Shown here piece by piece: positions 1 through 6,908 of a DNA stretch of 9,495 nucleotides (position 1 is the stretch's first letter; each line of letters begins with the position of its first letter). The notes under the pieces are model-generated. The model searched no databases, was not told the DNA's origin, and saw only the letters and a list, made by a program, of their open reading frames with translations. Source of the DNA: Spirochaetaceae bacterium (GTDB taxonomy: Bacteria; Spirochaetota; Spirochaetia; Treponematales; Breznakiellaceae); contig JAIRZA010000095.1 in the NCBI GenBank assembly GCA_031267475.1, forward strand, positions 1 through 9,495, in the 5' to 3' direction. A program made the position numbers and the translations under genes.

Positions 1-243
1 CAACAACGAGTAGCCGTAGCGCGCGCCCTAGTAAACGAACCAAAAATCGTAATCGCCGACGAACCCACAGCCAACCTCGATTCTGAAAGCGGAACACGCG
101 TACTCAACCTAATGAAAAAAGCAAACACCGAATACGGCGCAACATTCATATTTTCAACACACGATAAAACAATATGGGAAATGGCAAACCGCGTCATTTT
201 TTTACACGACGGCAAAATAGCGCAACAGGCGGCGCAGGCGTGA
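1..243 (+). CDS. ABC transporter ATP-binding protein, LolD/MacB-type, C-terminal fragment (5' end outside window)
   Basis: Only the last 80 codons are present, in frame 1, ending at the TGA at 241-243. The fragment opens with QQRVAVARAL, the sequence that directly follows the LSGG signature of ABC ATPases. It continues with a Walker B and D-loop segment (IVIADEPTANLD, fragment residues 16-27, catalytic Glu at 21) and an H-loop (FSTHD, His at 54). The wording DEPTANLD is typical of the LolD/MacB/FtsE class that pairs with FtsX-type permeases, and two such permeases follow. The Walker A motif, Q-loop and signature motif lie upstream of the window. The protein would be cytoplasmic and would hydrolyse ATP to power the two permeases. 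Its stop codon overlaps the GTG start of the next gene (GTGA). About 80% of its codons end in A or C by hand count. The ABC ATPase identity is near certain; the Lol rather than macrolide-export role is inferred from the neighbours. Confidence 0.93.
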   Translation, partial: QQRVAVARALVNEPKIVIADEPTANLDSESGTRVLNLMKKANTEYGATFIFSTHDKTIWEMANRVIFLHDGKIAQQAAQA

Positions 244-1697
244 TTTTTTTACTAGCCATCCGCAATATTATTAGAAATAAAAAAAACAGCATAATAATAA
301 TGCTATTAATCGGAGTAATCACAGCCCTGTTTTTCATAGGAAACAGCATTTTTACACGCTCGAACAGCGGACTGCGCCAATCATACGTCGATAATTTAAC
401 CGGAGATATAATCATCGAAAAAAGAACCGATGTTACAATGAACCTTTTTGGCGCGAACACACCCATAATCGAAGATTTTTTTTCAATACCCGTACTCAGC
501 TCATACAACAACATAGCGGAAAAGCTGAAAGATTTTCCAGAAATACAAGCATACACAAGCCAAGTATCCGTGCAGTGCTACATGGACGTATATGATTCCC
601 GTTCCGCCGCCTTACTCTGCGGAGTCGATGCGGCGACATACTTTGATTTATTTCCGGGAATAAAACTCATAGAAGGACAATACCTAAAACCCGGCGAATA
701 CGGCGCGATGATAACACAAGGACGCGCCGGTGAAATTGAAAAACGAAGCGGAAAAAAACTTGAAATAGGAACACCATTACTATTCACATCCGCCGGCGAA
801 CTAGGATTCAGAATCCGCGAAGTCCCCCTTACCGGAATTTTTTCATACACAGCAAAAGGACGCTTTATGGACGAAATCATCATCATCGACGTACAGACCG
901 CCCGCGCCCTAGCCAAAATACAAGTCGCCACATCAGACGTAAAAACCGGAGCGGAACAACTCAGCCTGCTGGACAACACCCTCAGCATAGACGATATTTT
1001 TAACAACGAAATACCCGCGCAAGACACCCCGCTTGAAAGCGAAATAACACTTGAAAGCGCGTTGGATTATTTTTTTGACAACGATAAAAATTCCGGCGGC
1101 TCGGACGATTTTTCCAGCGGCGGCGACTGGAATTTCATCATACTAAAATTGAAAAACAGCGCGTCCAGCGGGCGCGTGATAAAAGAATTAAACACAATGC
1201 TAAAACCATTCGACGCGCTCGCCCTGAACTGGCGCTTTGCGGCCGGCGGCTCCGCAATACTACTACTATTATTGCAAGCGCTTTTTAACGCCGGCGCCGC
1301 GTTTGTCGGCCTTGCGGGAATAATCGCCATCATAAACATCATGCTCATAGCCGTTTTCAGACGCACCCGCGAAATCGGCTCGTTACGCGCAATGGGCGCG
1401 TCAAATTTTTATATACGAACACTAATACTATGTGAAAACAGCATCGCCGGCATACTAGCGGGAATTACAGGCATACTAGCGGGAATTATCATCCTATACA
1501 CCGTAAACAGCCTGAACATACCAATACACAATGAATTAATAGCAGGACTACTCGGCGGCGATATTTTGAAAATCGATTTTTCGCCGGTTACAATAATACT
1601 GTCATTTGCCGCGGCGCTTGTTTTAAGCGTCCTAGCGTCAATCTACCCAATAGAAACGGCGGTAAAAATACAACCCGTCGACGCAATACGGAATTAG
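240..1697 (+). CDS. ABC transporter permease 1, FtsX/LolC-E family
   Basis: The 485-residue protein has the four-span layout of the LolC/LolE/MacB permeases. TM1 is at about residues 18-38, followed by a large periplasmic domain (about 40-345), and TM2, TM3 and TM4 at about 346-373, 400-422 and 449-470. The family hallmark cytoplasmic loop after TM2 is present as RRTREIGSLRAMGAS (about 374-388), and the C-terminus has the usual PVDAIR ending. GTG at 240 is chosen as start because the protein then begins VIFLLAIRNIIRNKK, a normal family N-terminus. An ATG at 174 would add 22 residues that are only the ATPase tail read in another frame. The start overlaps the ATPase stop, so translational coupling is likely. 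Oddities are a Gly/Ser/Asp-rich linker at about 282-297 and a seven-residue tandem duplication in TM3. It should act in the inner membrane with permease 2. The substrate is unknown. Confidence 0.92.
   Translation: MIFLLAIRNIIRNKKNSIIIMLLIGVITALFFIGNSIFTRSNSGLRQSYVDNLTGDIIIEKRTDVTMNLFGANTPIIEDFFSIPVLSSYNNIAEKLKDFPEIQAYTSQVSVQCYMDVYDSRSAALLCGVDAATYFDLFPGIKLIEGQYLKPGEYGAMITQGRAGEIEKRSGKKLEIGTPLLFTSAGELGFRIREVPLTGIFSYTAKGRFMDEIIIIDVQTARALAKIQVATSDVKTGAEQLSLLDNTLSIDDIFNNEIPAQDTPLESEITLESALDYFFDNDKNSGGSDDFSSGGDWNFIILKLKNSASSGRVIKELNTMLKPFDALALNWRFAAGGSAILLLLLQALFNAGAAFVGLAGIIAIINIMLIAVFRRTREIGSLRAMGASNFYIRTLILCENSIAGILAGITGILAGIIILYTVNSLNIPIHNELIAGLLGGDILKIDFSPVTIILSFAAALVLSVLASIYPIETAVKIQPVDAIRN
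1449..1488 (+). repeat. Tandem in-frame 21-base duplication inside permease 1
   Basis: A 19-base identical string occurs at 1449-1467 and again at 1470-1488, offset by 21 bases. It encodes GILAGIT followed by GILAGII in transmembrane segment 3. The period is a whole number of codons, so copy-number change would add or remove seven membrane residues without shifting the frame. The near-identity at DNA level suggests a fairly recent duplication. Confidence 0.85.
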
Positions 1698-1709
1698 CGG
1701 GGGAGCAGG

Positions 1710-3023
1710 GTGAAAACAAAAGACCAGTGGCTGCTGGCGGCAAAATATGTTGTTAGCTACCGGAAACGATACCTATTTTTATTCTGCGCGTTGTCGTTTG
1801 GATTTTGCATAATAAGCGTCATCGGCTCTTTGAAAGACGGCATGGCCGAAGCCTTGTACTATTCCGCGCGCAACCACTATTCCGGCGACATAATCATAGC
1901 AGGCTTTGAAAAAGAAATGAAATCCGACAACCACATCTACGCCGAAACCATACCGCTGATACAAGAAAAAATCAAAGAAACCGGAATAAAACCAGACAAA
2001 GAAATCATGCGCACCATGCAGAATCAAGACAGCTTTATACACTACAACGGAGCCGCGGCCCCGTTAAAATATGTCGTTGGAGTTGACTGGGAAGCCGAGC
2101 GCGATTATTTTGACACATTGAATTTTGTGGAAGGAGAAGCATCCGCAGACCTAAACGATGAAACAATCATAATTTCCCTTCCAATAGCCGCGCAGTTAGG
2201 CGCGCGGCTAGGCGACATAGTTCTGCTGGAAACGGAAACATTATATGGTCAAAAAAACACAAATTTCTTTACAATAGGCGGAATAATAGACGACCGCTCC
2301 ATTTTCGGCTATTTTAAGGTATTCGCGCCGCGCCGCGCCATAAACAACATAATCGGCTTTGCGCCGGACGACTGCTCCACCATAGGCCTGTTTTTTGATG
2401 ATACAAAAGAAGTAGAAACCAAACGGGAAAAATTACAAAAGGCGCTGAGCGGCGTTATACCATTGCGCCCGCTCGTCTATGACAGAGACGAATTCGACCA
2501 TGAACAAGATTGGAATTGGAGCGGGGTAATGTTTTTTTTGCTGACAATTCCAGTATATATCTCTGAAGTATCGCAAATGCTGCAAGCCCTCAACATACTG
2601 TCATATTTCCTGTACGTCATGACGCTGCTCATCATACTAGTAAGCGCCGGCGTTACATACCGCCTGATTTTACATGAAAGAATAAAAGAAATCGGGGCAA
2701 TGCGGGCCATAGGTTTTTATGAAAAAGACATACGCAGAGTGCTTGTCATTGAAACCTTCATTCTTGCGAGCGTTTCCCTTATAACAGGATTCTGCTTCAC
2801 ACTGATACTAAACGGAATCGTGTCATGCCTGCCGTTTTCGTGGTTTCCGGGCTTTGACATATTTCTAAAGAACGGGAAACTTTTAGCCCTGTACGACCCC
2901 GCTGCAACGGGTATAAACATTGCGGCCATATATGTTATACTGTTTGTTGCGGTTTATATGCCGGCGTTCCGGTCATCGCGCAGTCTTTTGCCGGAAATGC
3001 TGTCAGGGGGCTTCAAAGAATAG
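1710..3023 (+). CDS. ABC transporter permease 2, FtsX/LolC-E family
   Basis: The 437-residue protein is a second FtsX-type permease, diverged from the one upstream. TM1 is at about residues 20-40, a periplasmic domain follows to about 270, and TM2-TM4 are at about 294-317, 346-370 and 403-420. The loop after TM2 carries HERIKEIGAMRAIGF (322-336), which matches the EIGxxRAxG hallmark that contacts the ATPase. A further hydrophobic stretch, VMFFLLTIPVYI (273-284), precedes TM2. GTG at 1710 is chosen because a purine-rich GGGGGAG at 1699-1705 lies just before it and the N-terminus then begins MKTKDQWLLAAKYV, as usual for the family. It starts 12 bases after the stop of permease 1. Two different permeases with one ATPase match a LolC+LolE heterodimer better than a MacB homodimer. 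Which one corresponds to LolC and which to LolE cannot be told from the sequence alone. Confidence 0.92.
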   Translation: MKTKDQWLLAAKYVVSYRKRYLFLFCALSFGFCIISVIGSLKDGMAEALYYSARNHYSGDIIIAGFEKEMKSDNHIYAETIPLIQEKIKETGIKPDKEIMRTMQNQDSFIHYNGAAAPLKYVVGVDWEAERDYFDTLNFVEGEASADLNDETIIISLPIAAQLGARLGDIVLLETETLYGQKNTNFFTIGGIIDDRSIFGYFKVFAPRRAINNIIGFAPDDCSTIGLFFDDTKEVETKREKLQKALSGVIPLRPLVYDRDEFDHEQDWNWSGVMFFLLTIPVYISEVSQMLQALNILSYFLYVMTLLIILVSAGVTYRLILHERIKEIGAMRAIGFYEKDIRRVLVIETFILASVSLITGFCFTLILNGIVSCLPFSWFPGFDIFLKNGKLLALYDPAATGINIAAIYVILFVAVYMPAFRSSRSLLPEMLSGGFKE

Positions 3024-3027
3024 ACCG

Positions 3028-3044
3028 CAAAAGCTGCGCTTTTG
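3028..3044 (+). other. Small hairpin in the permease 2 / LolA-like gap
   Basis: CAAAAGC at 3028-3034 and GCTTTTG at 3038-3044 form a perfect 7-base stem with a TGC loop, five bases after the permease 2 stop. Only TTT follows, so it is not a convincing terminator. It could be a weak attenuator or an mRNA-processing or stability element separating the ABC part of the operon from the part encoding secreted proteins. Confidence 0.35.
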
Positions 3045-3058
3045 TTTACACATAAAAT

Positions 3059-3079
3059 GGAAGGACGGTTTTTTTTAAT
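3059..3079 (+). promoter_or_regulatory. Ribosome binding site with long T-rich spacer
   Basis: GGAAGGA at 3059-3065 is the only strong Shine-Dalgarno match before the ATG at 3080. The spacing is 14 bases, longer than usual, and includes a run of eight T at 3069-3076. Slippage in that run would change the spacing and could tune translation. This is an inference from one sequence. Confidence 0.5.
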
Positions 3080-3838
3080 ATGATAAAATGTCTTGCTGCA
3101 TTTTTTCTTGCTATACCCGTATCGCTTTGGGCGATTTCGGACGAAGATCTCTTAAAAAAAGTGGACAATCTAGCCAGTTATTACGGCGTAGATTTTTCTG
3201 CGAAATATACCATAGTACAGGACAAACCGGGGCAAAATCGCAGCACTACAGTCGCCGGAGTTTTCCGCCGCGATTCGGATGAATTATACACTATTATTAT
3301 AATTCAACCTGTAATTAACAAAGGGCAGGGCTACCTGAAACAGGGAGGGACGCTCTGGTTTTACGACCCCGAAAGCAAGCGCTTTAATTCTACAAGCAGC
3401 CGCGACCGCTTTCAGAATTCCAATGCGCGAAATTCCGACTTTACCCGTTCCACTTTAGCGGAAGACTACAAAATTTCAGCAAGCGAAGATGCCGCGCTAG
3501 GACGTTTTCAATGCCGCGTATTGTCGCTTGTGGCGATAAATAATGAAGTAAGCTACCCGCGCATGAAGGTATGGATAAGCGAAGACGGACTGGTGCGCAA
3601 GACGGAAGATTACAGCCTGTCCGGACAACTGCTGCGAACATCCGCCATACCGGACTATTACAAAATAGGCGAGCGCTATGTTCCAAAGGCGATGCTGCTT
3701 GTAGACGCGCTGCGCGGAGCCATGGTAAACAACTCCTTTGTGAACGAAAAAACCCAGATAACAATAACAAACCCATCGTTTAACCCCGTTTCTAACGCTG
3801 TTTTTTCTAAAACCTATTTAGAAAAGGTAGCCCGTTGA
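3080..3838 (+). CDS. LolA-like periplasmic outer-membrane lipoprotein-sorting protein
   Basis: The 252-residue protein begins with a Sec signal peptide (MIKCLAAFFLAIPVSLWA, cleavage near 18) and has no lipobox cysteine at the cleavage site and no further membrane span, so it should be periplasmic. The mature part reads like the 'outer membrane lipoprotein-sorting' LolA-like family: a repeated beta-strand pattern with GQGYLKQGGTLWFYDPESKRF (about 82-102) and NSDFTRSTLAEDY (118-130), followed by strands ending in VPKAMLLVDA. Members of this fold form an open barrel that holds an acyl chain. It is somewhat longer than classical LolA (about 180-200 residues). Directly after two LolC/E-type permeases, it is the natural candidate to accept cargo from them. 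Its stop codon overlaps the start of the barrel gene. Family assignment is by recognition of sequence pattern. The cargo, lipoprotein or lipid, is not known. Confidence 0.78.
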   Translation: MIKCLAAFFLAIPVSLWAISDEDLLKKVDNLASYYGVDFSAKYTIVQDKPGQNRSTTVAGVFRRDSDELYTIIIIQPVINKGQGYLKQGGTLWFYDPESKRFNSTSSRDRFQNSNARNSDFTRSTLAEDYKISASEDAALGRFQCRVLSLVAINNEVSYPRMKVWISEDGLVRKTEDYSLSGQLLRTSAIPDYYKIGERYVPKAMLLVDALRGAMVNNSFVNEKTQITITNPSFNPVSNAVFSKTYLEKVAR

Positions 3839-5136
3839 AACAAGCCTGTTCTGATTTTTTTATATACAGCTTGTTAGCACTAGTTCTTTTTTTCTTTGCG
3901 CCAATCGCGCTTGCGGCCGACGACAGCCTCATAGATTCTGATTTTGAGAATTTGTTCGGCGAAACAGACGACGGTGGAACGACTGACGGCGAACAGAATA
4001 CAGCAATAACATATAACAGATTGCAGGATTTTATAATGAGCACCGGTTTTGGTATCGACACTTCTTACCAGATAATCGGCGGCTATCTGCCGGGCTGGAG
4101 TGAAGCGCCTTGGTACTTTGAAAATACCGAAGATTCCATAAACACACTTGTAAATTTAATAGGCGCAAAAATGAGCGCTACGATAGGCCTAGATATTCAG
4201 CCTTCAAGATACCTGCTAGTGCGCCAGTCGTTTTCTTTCTCTATACCCTCCCCCGCGCTGTCCATAAAAGAATTCTTTTTTGATTACAATTTCAAAGATA
4301 AATTTTTTGTAAAGGCAGGTAAATTTGACGCTGTTTGGGGAGTATCGCCTAATTTCCCGTTTGCGAATCTGCTTGCCCGCATACCACTCGACATAGACAA
4401 CCCCGGCGATCCATATCTGGCAAAGCTAAGTGTTCCAATAGGTATAGGCGGACTCGATTTCATTATGCTTACCCGTCCGGCGTACATTGATATGCAAAAC
4501 CCGCGTTTGGAAAATTTTGGAGAAGGAATCAAATATAACCTAGCGTTTCAAAACTACGATCTGGATATAGGCTTTTTTTATTTTGAACGCATACCGTTTC
4601 GCGGCTTTATTTCCATGAAAACAACATTATTTAAAAACGTTGAATTCTATACAGAAGCCATGGTTAATGTAGCGTCAGAAAACTGGGATGAGTTTGGATT
4701 CTCCGGATCAGCCGGCTTTTTAATGGATTTTTTTGACGAGAAACTTATAATAAATACAGAACTTTATTATAATGGCGAGGGCGATTCCGCCACACTAAGA
4801 AGAAACAATTTATTGAATGACGAGCCTGAAGATTTTAGACTTTTTAATGGATTTAACAGCGCTTTGAACATTAGCTTTAAGCCGGGCAGTATCGATAAAC
4901 TACATATTGTTTTGAGCTTCCTGTACGCTTTTGAAAAAAATTCGGCTCAGATTATTCCAGCCATAGCGTTTGAACCCGCCGACCATATTGAATTGTATTT
5001 GGGAGTCCCCATGGCGGCGGGCAGCCGCGATGAAAATTCTTATTACAGGCATAACGCGGACACAAACAACCGTCCTTTCAGTATTATCATGGCCGTTAAA
5101 ATCAAAGGCGGCTATAAATACGGTCATTTTGAGTAA
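3835..5136 (+). CDS. Predicted outer-membrane beta-barrel protein
   Basis: The 433-residue product has a signal peptide (about 1-27, ending PIALA) and then an acidic Gly/Thr/Asp segment (28-55). The rest is dominated by alternating aromatic and polar residues with short turns, typical of a transmembrane beta-barrel. Examples are RYLLVRQSFSFSIP (125-138), KEFFFDYNFKDKFFVKAGKF (145-164), YDLDIGFFYFERIPF (241-255) and KLIINTELYYN (303-313). The stretch AGKFDAVWGVSPNFPFANLL (161-180) resembles the 'GKxxxxWG' turn of porin-like barrels. The C-terminus is aromatic-rich but ends in Glu rather than the classical terminal Phe. TTG at 3835 is the start: it overlaps the LolA-like stop (TTGA) and has AAAAGG at 3822-3827, seven bases upstream. 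No ATG precedes the signal peptide. No specific family is recognised; a role as receiving or exporting barrel for the upstream system is inferred from position. Confidence 0.7.
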   Translation: MKQACSDFFIYSLLALVLFFFAPIALAADDSLIDSDFENLFGETDDGGTTDGEQNTAITYNRLQDFIMSTGFGIDTSYQIIGGYLPGWSEAPWYFENTEDSINTLVNLIGAKMSATIGLDIQPSRYLLVRQSFSFSIPSPALSIKEFFFDYNFKDKFFVKAGKFDAVWGVSPNFPFANLLARIPLDIDNPGDPYLAKLSVPIGIGGLDFIMLTRPAYIDMQNPRLENFGEGIKYNLAFQNYDLDIGFFYFERIPFRGFISMKTTLFKNVEFYTEAMVNVASENWDEFGFSGSAGFLMDFFDEKLIINTELYYNGEGDSATLRRNNLLNDEPEDFRLFNGFNSALNISFKPGSIDKLHIVLSFLYAFEKNSAQIIPAIAFEPADHIELYLGVPMAAGSRDENSYYRHNADTNNRPFSIIMAVKIKGGYKYGHFE

Positions 5137-5139
5137 GAT

Positions 5140-5565
5140 ATGTGGTTAGAAGATCTAGCGTATAACCTTAAATGGTTTTTTTTAGGACTGCTGGATAAAC
5201 CGCTCGCGACGCTCAAAAAATTATGGCGGCAGAAAACGGTAAAACTGGCAGTGTCCGCCGCGATTATCGTGCTAATCATCATTCCACTGGTCATAACACT
5301 GACGGCGAAAGCTGTTTTTAGCCCTCAGCCCCGGCAAACAACGGCAGGCGGCGCATTTAGACCCGACCCCATTGCGGCGAAAGATCTTTTTATACCGGAT
5401 AAACCCGATTTTTTGCCGCCCGTCATGCTCGAGCGGCGGCAAAAAGAATTTTGGACAAGCGATGACGCGCTGGAATTTTGGACAGCGCCTTCGGATTTCC
5501 CTGATGAATTTTGGCGGAATAAACTCTCTGAATCTATAGACCACATTCTGGAGCCCCTGCCATGA
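5140..5565 (+). CDS. Small single-span membrane protein with EFW motifs, unknown function
   Basis: This 141-residue protein is not recognised. It has an amphipathic N-terminal part rich in Trp, Leu and Lys (1-33), one strong transmembrane segment (about 34-58, VKLAVSAAIIVLIIIPLVITLTAKAV) and a hydrophilic tail. Arg and Lys before the span put the N-terminus inside, so residues 59-141 should be periplasmic. The tail contains Pro-rich stretches and three copies of Glu-Phe-Trp at 103-105, 112-114 and 123-125, encoded by near-identical DNA. It starts three bases after the barrel stop and its own stop overlaps the next start (ATGA), so it is firmly inside the operon. A docking or bracing role between the inner membrane and the barrel or lipoprotein products is possible, but it is only a guess from topology and context. 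Confidence 0.8.
   Translation: MWLEDLAYNLKWFFLGLLDKPLATLKKLWRQKTVKLAVSAAIIVLIIIPLVITLTAKAVFSPQPRQTTAGGAFRPDPIAAKDLFIPDKPDFLPPVMLERRQKEFWTSDDALEFWTAPSDFPDEFWRNKLSESIDHILEPLP
5446..5514 (+). repeat. Three short direct repeats encoding EFW(T/R)
   Basis: GAATTTTGGACA occurs at 5446-5457 and 5473-5484, and the shorter GAATTTTGG at 5506-5514. All three are in the same frame and give EFWT, EFWT and EFWR. The spacing is 27 and 33 bases, that is 9 and 11 codons. Confidence 0.8.
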
Positions 5566-6908
5566 ATCCCCGCCGCCTGCGCTTATTGCCGCTGATTATC
5601 GTGTTTTTTGCGGCGTTTTCCTGCAAATCCACACCCCCCGCGATCGAGACGGAAGCCGCGCCGCTGGAAGCCGTGGAAATCGCTCCGGTAAATGATGAAG
5701 CGGAAGAAATCAGCCTTGCAATACTGGAAGAGGCCGAAGAGGAGGCGGAAGAAGAAGCGGAAGTCGCCGTCCGCGCGGAAGAAATAATAGAACCGCTCGA
5801 TAAATATATTGATGTCGATTTAGTTGAACCCGCATACAATTTTAACGAACCCGAACTTGTCAGAGAACTGGAGACACCGGGCGAACTCGAATCGTCCGGC
5901 GATATAGCTTTAGATGAACCGCGAGAACCTCCGGCGGACGAAGCGCCGCCGGAGATTGCGGAAGAGCCGTCCGCCGCGCCGCCGGAAACTTCAGAACAAG
6001 AGCCGCCCGCGACAGAAACACCGGTGGAAGAAGAAATTGAAGAGTCGCCGCAAAACGAAGCGGGGGATGAACCGCCCCCTCCGCCGCCAGCGGCGGCTCT
6101 GCGAAATTCAGAGCTAATTGACGATACACCCGTCTCTCAGCCGCCGTCCGAGCCTATTAGAGCATTGCCTGTTCTGACAGCGCGGAATCCGCCGGTTGAA
6201 ACCGCCGCCCCCGCGAAACCAGCGGCATCCCGCGTAATTTATACTCAGACGGAACGTATGTTTGAAGTCCCGTTTCAAGGGACAGGCTGGGTCTACATAG
6301 GGGAGGAGAACTCGGCTGACGGGATAAACTATGATTCCCGCCGCTTGAACGGCGAAACTCAAACTTTTACATTCAGAGCGTCCAAAGAAGGCGAATACAC
6401 CCTAAAGTTTTATAAGCAGGATTTTTTACAAGATTACTATACAAACGAATATATCCGCGTTATTGTCTCCAGCGGAGCGCCTTTTGCGGATGAAGCCTTA
6501 ATGGAGCAGGATGCGCTTAGCGGTAAAATCCTTGAAGCTAACGCCCTTAGCGGTGAAGACGCAATCGACACAGCGGCGTTAGCGCCGGCTGCCGCGCCGC
6601 TAACGGCGTCCGCGCCGTCCAGCCCCGAAGAATTTCTTCAACAGGCGCGCGATGCCTTCGACGCCCAAAAATACAGCGGAGCGGCAGCCCTGCTTGACGA
6701 CTTTCAACGCCAACACCCCGCAATGAACGACGAGGCGTGGTGGTTGTACGGGCAGTCTCTGGAAAAATCCCCGCCGCCCGACCGCGATGTGCGGGGGGCG
6801 CTTGAAGCGTATTCGTACCTTACGCGGGAATACCCGTGGAGCAAATATTACAAAAACGCTCAAAACCGTATTGCGTTTTTGAATAGATTTTATTTTAATA
6901 TAAGGTAG
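5562..6908 (+). CDS. Lipoprotein with acidic/proline-rich tether, beta-rich domain and C-terminal TPR-like repeats
   Basis: The 448-residue protein starts with a lipoprotein signal (MNPRRLRLLPLIIVFFAAFSC), with Cys 21 as the predicted acylation site in a spirochaete-like permissive lipobox (AFSC). Residues 22-220 are low complexity, very rich in Glu, Ala and Pro, with EEAEEEAEEEAE near 56-67 and six Pro at 171-176. This looks like an extended tether. Residues 224-303 form a compact aromatic, probably beta-rich domain (FEVPFQGTGWVYIG to EYTLKFYKQDF to NEYIRVIV). Residues 353-448 look like two or three TPR-type helical hairpins (EEFLQQARDAFDAQKYSGAAALLDDF, then WWLYGQSLE, GALEAYSYLTREYPWSKYYKNAQ), similar in style to BamD/YbgF repeats. 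ATG at 5562 overlaps the previous stop and has GGAG at 5550-5553. It is probably the last gene of the operon. The TPR end may bind a partner at the envelope. The exact function is unknown. Confidence 0.83.
   Translation: MNPRRLRLLPLIIVFFAAFSCKSTPPAIETEAAPLEAVEIAPVNDEAEEISLAILEEAEEEAEEEAEVAVRAEEIIEPLDKYIDVDLVEPAYNFNEPELVRELETPGELESSGDIALDEPREPPADEAPPEIAEEPSAAPPETSEQEPPATETPVEEEIEESPQNEAGDEPPPPPPAAALRNSELIDDTPVSQPPSEPIRALPVLTARNPPVETAAPAKPAASRVIYTQTERMFEVPFQGTGWVYIGEENSADGINYDSRRLNGETQTFTFRASKEGEYTLKFYKQDFLQDYYTNEYIRVIVSSGAPFADEALMEQDALSGKILEANALSGEDAIDTAALAPAAAPLTASAPSSPEEFLQQARDAFDAQKYSGAAALLDDFQRQHPAMNDEAWWLYGQSLEKSPPPDRDVRGALEAYSYLTREYPWSKYYKNAQNRIAFLNRFYFNIR
5698..6110 (+). repeat. Low-complexity Glu/Ala/Pro-coding tract
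   Basis: Purine-rich GAA/GAG/GCG repeats at about 5698-5763, followed by a CCG/GCC/GAA-rich stretch to about 6110, encode the acidic and proline-rich tether of the lipoprotein. The sequence is degenerate rather than an exact tandem array. It creates several open frames on both strands that are not genes. Confidence 0.7.

Noticed and set aside
174..239. ATG at 174 as start of permease 1
   Set aside because: The added 22 residues are the ATPase tail read in a shifted frame; GTG at 240 gives a family-like N-terminus and a coupled GTGA junction.
3088..3282. 64-residue open frame at the start of the LolA-like gene
   Set aside because: It is out of frame with a clear signal peptide and family-like protein beginning eight bases earlier.
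5914..6117. Arg/Lys-rich open frame on the plus strand
   Set aside because: It is a shadow of the low-complexity Glu/Pro tether of the lipoprotein; there is no ribosome binding site and its composition reflects the repeats.
6577..6605. Inverted repeat CGTTAGCG / CGCTAACG with a 13-base loop
   Set aside because: It lies inside an Ala/Pro-rich coding stretch where GC-rich complementary strings are common, with no U-tract and no gene boundary.
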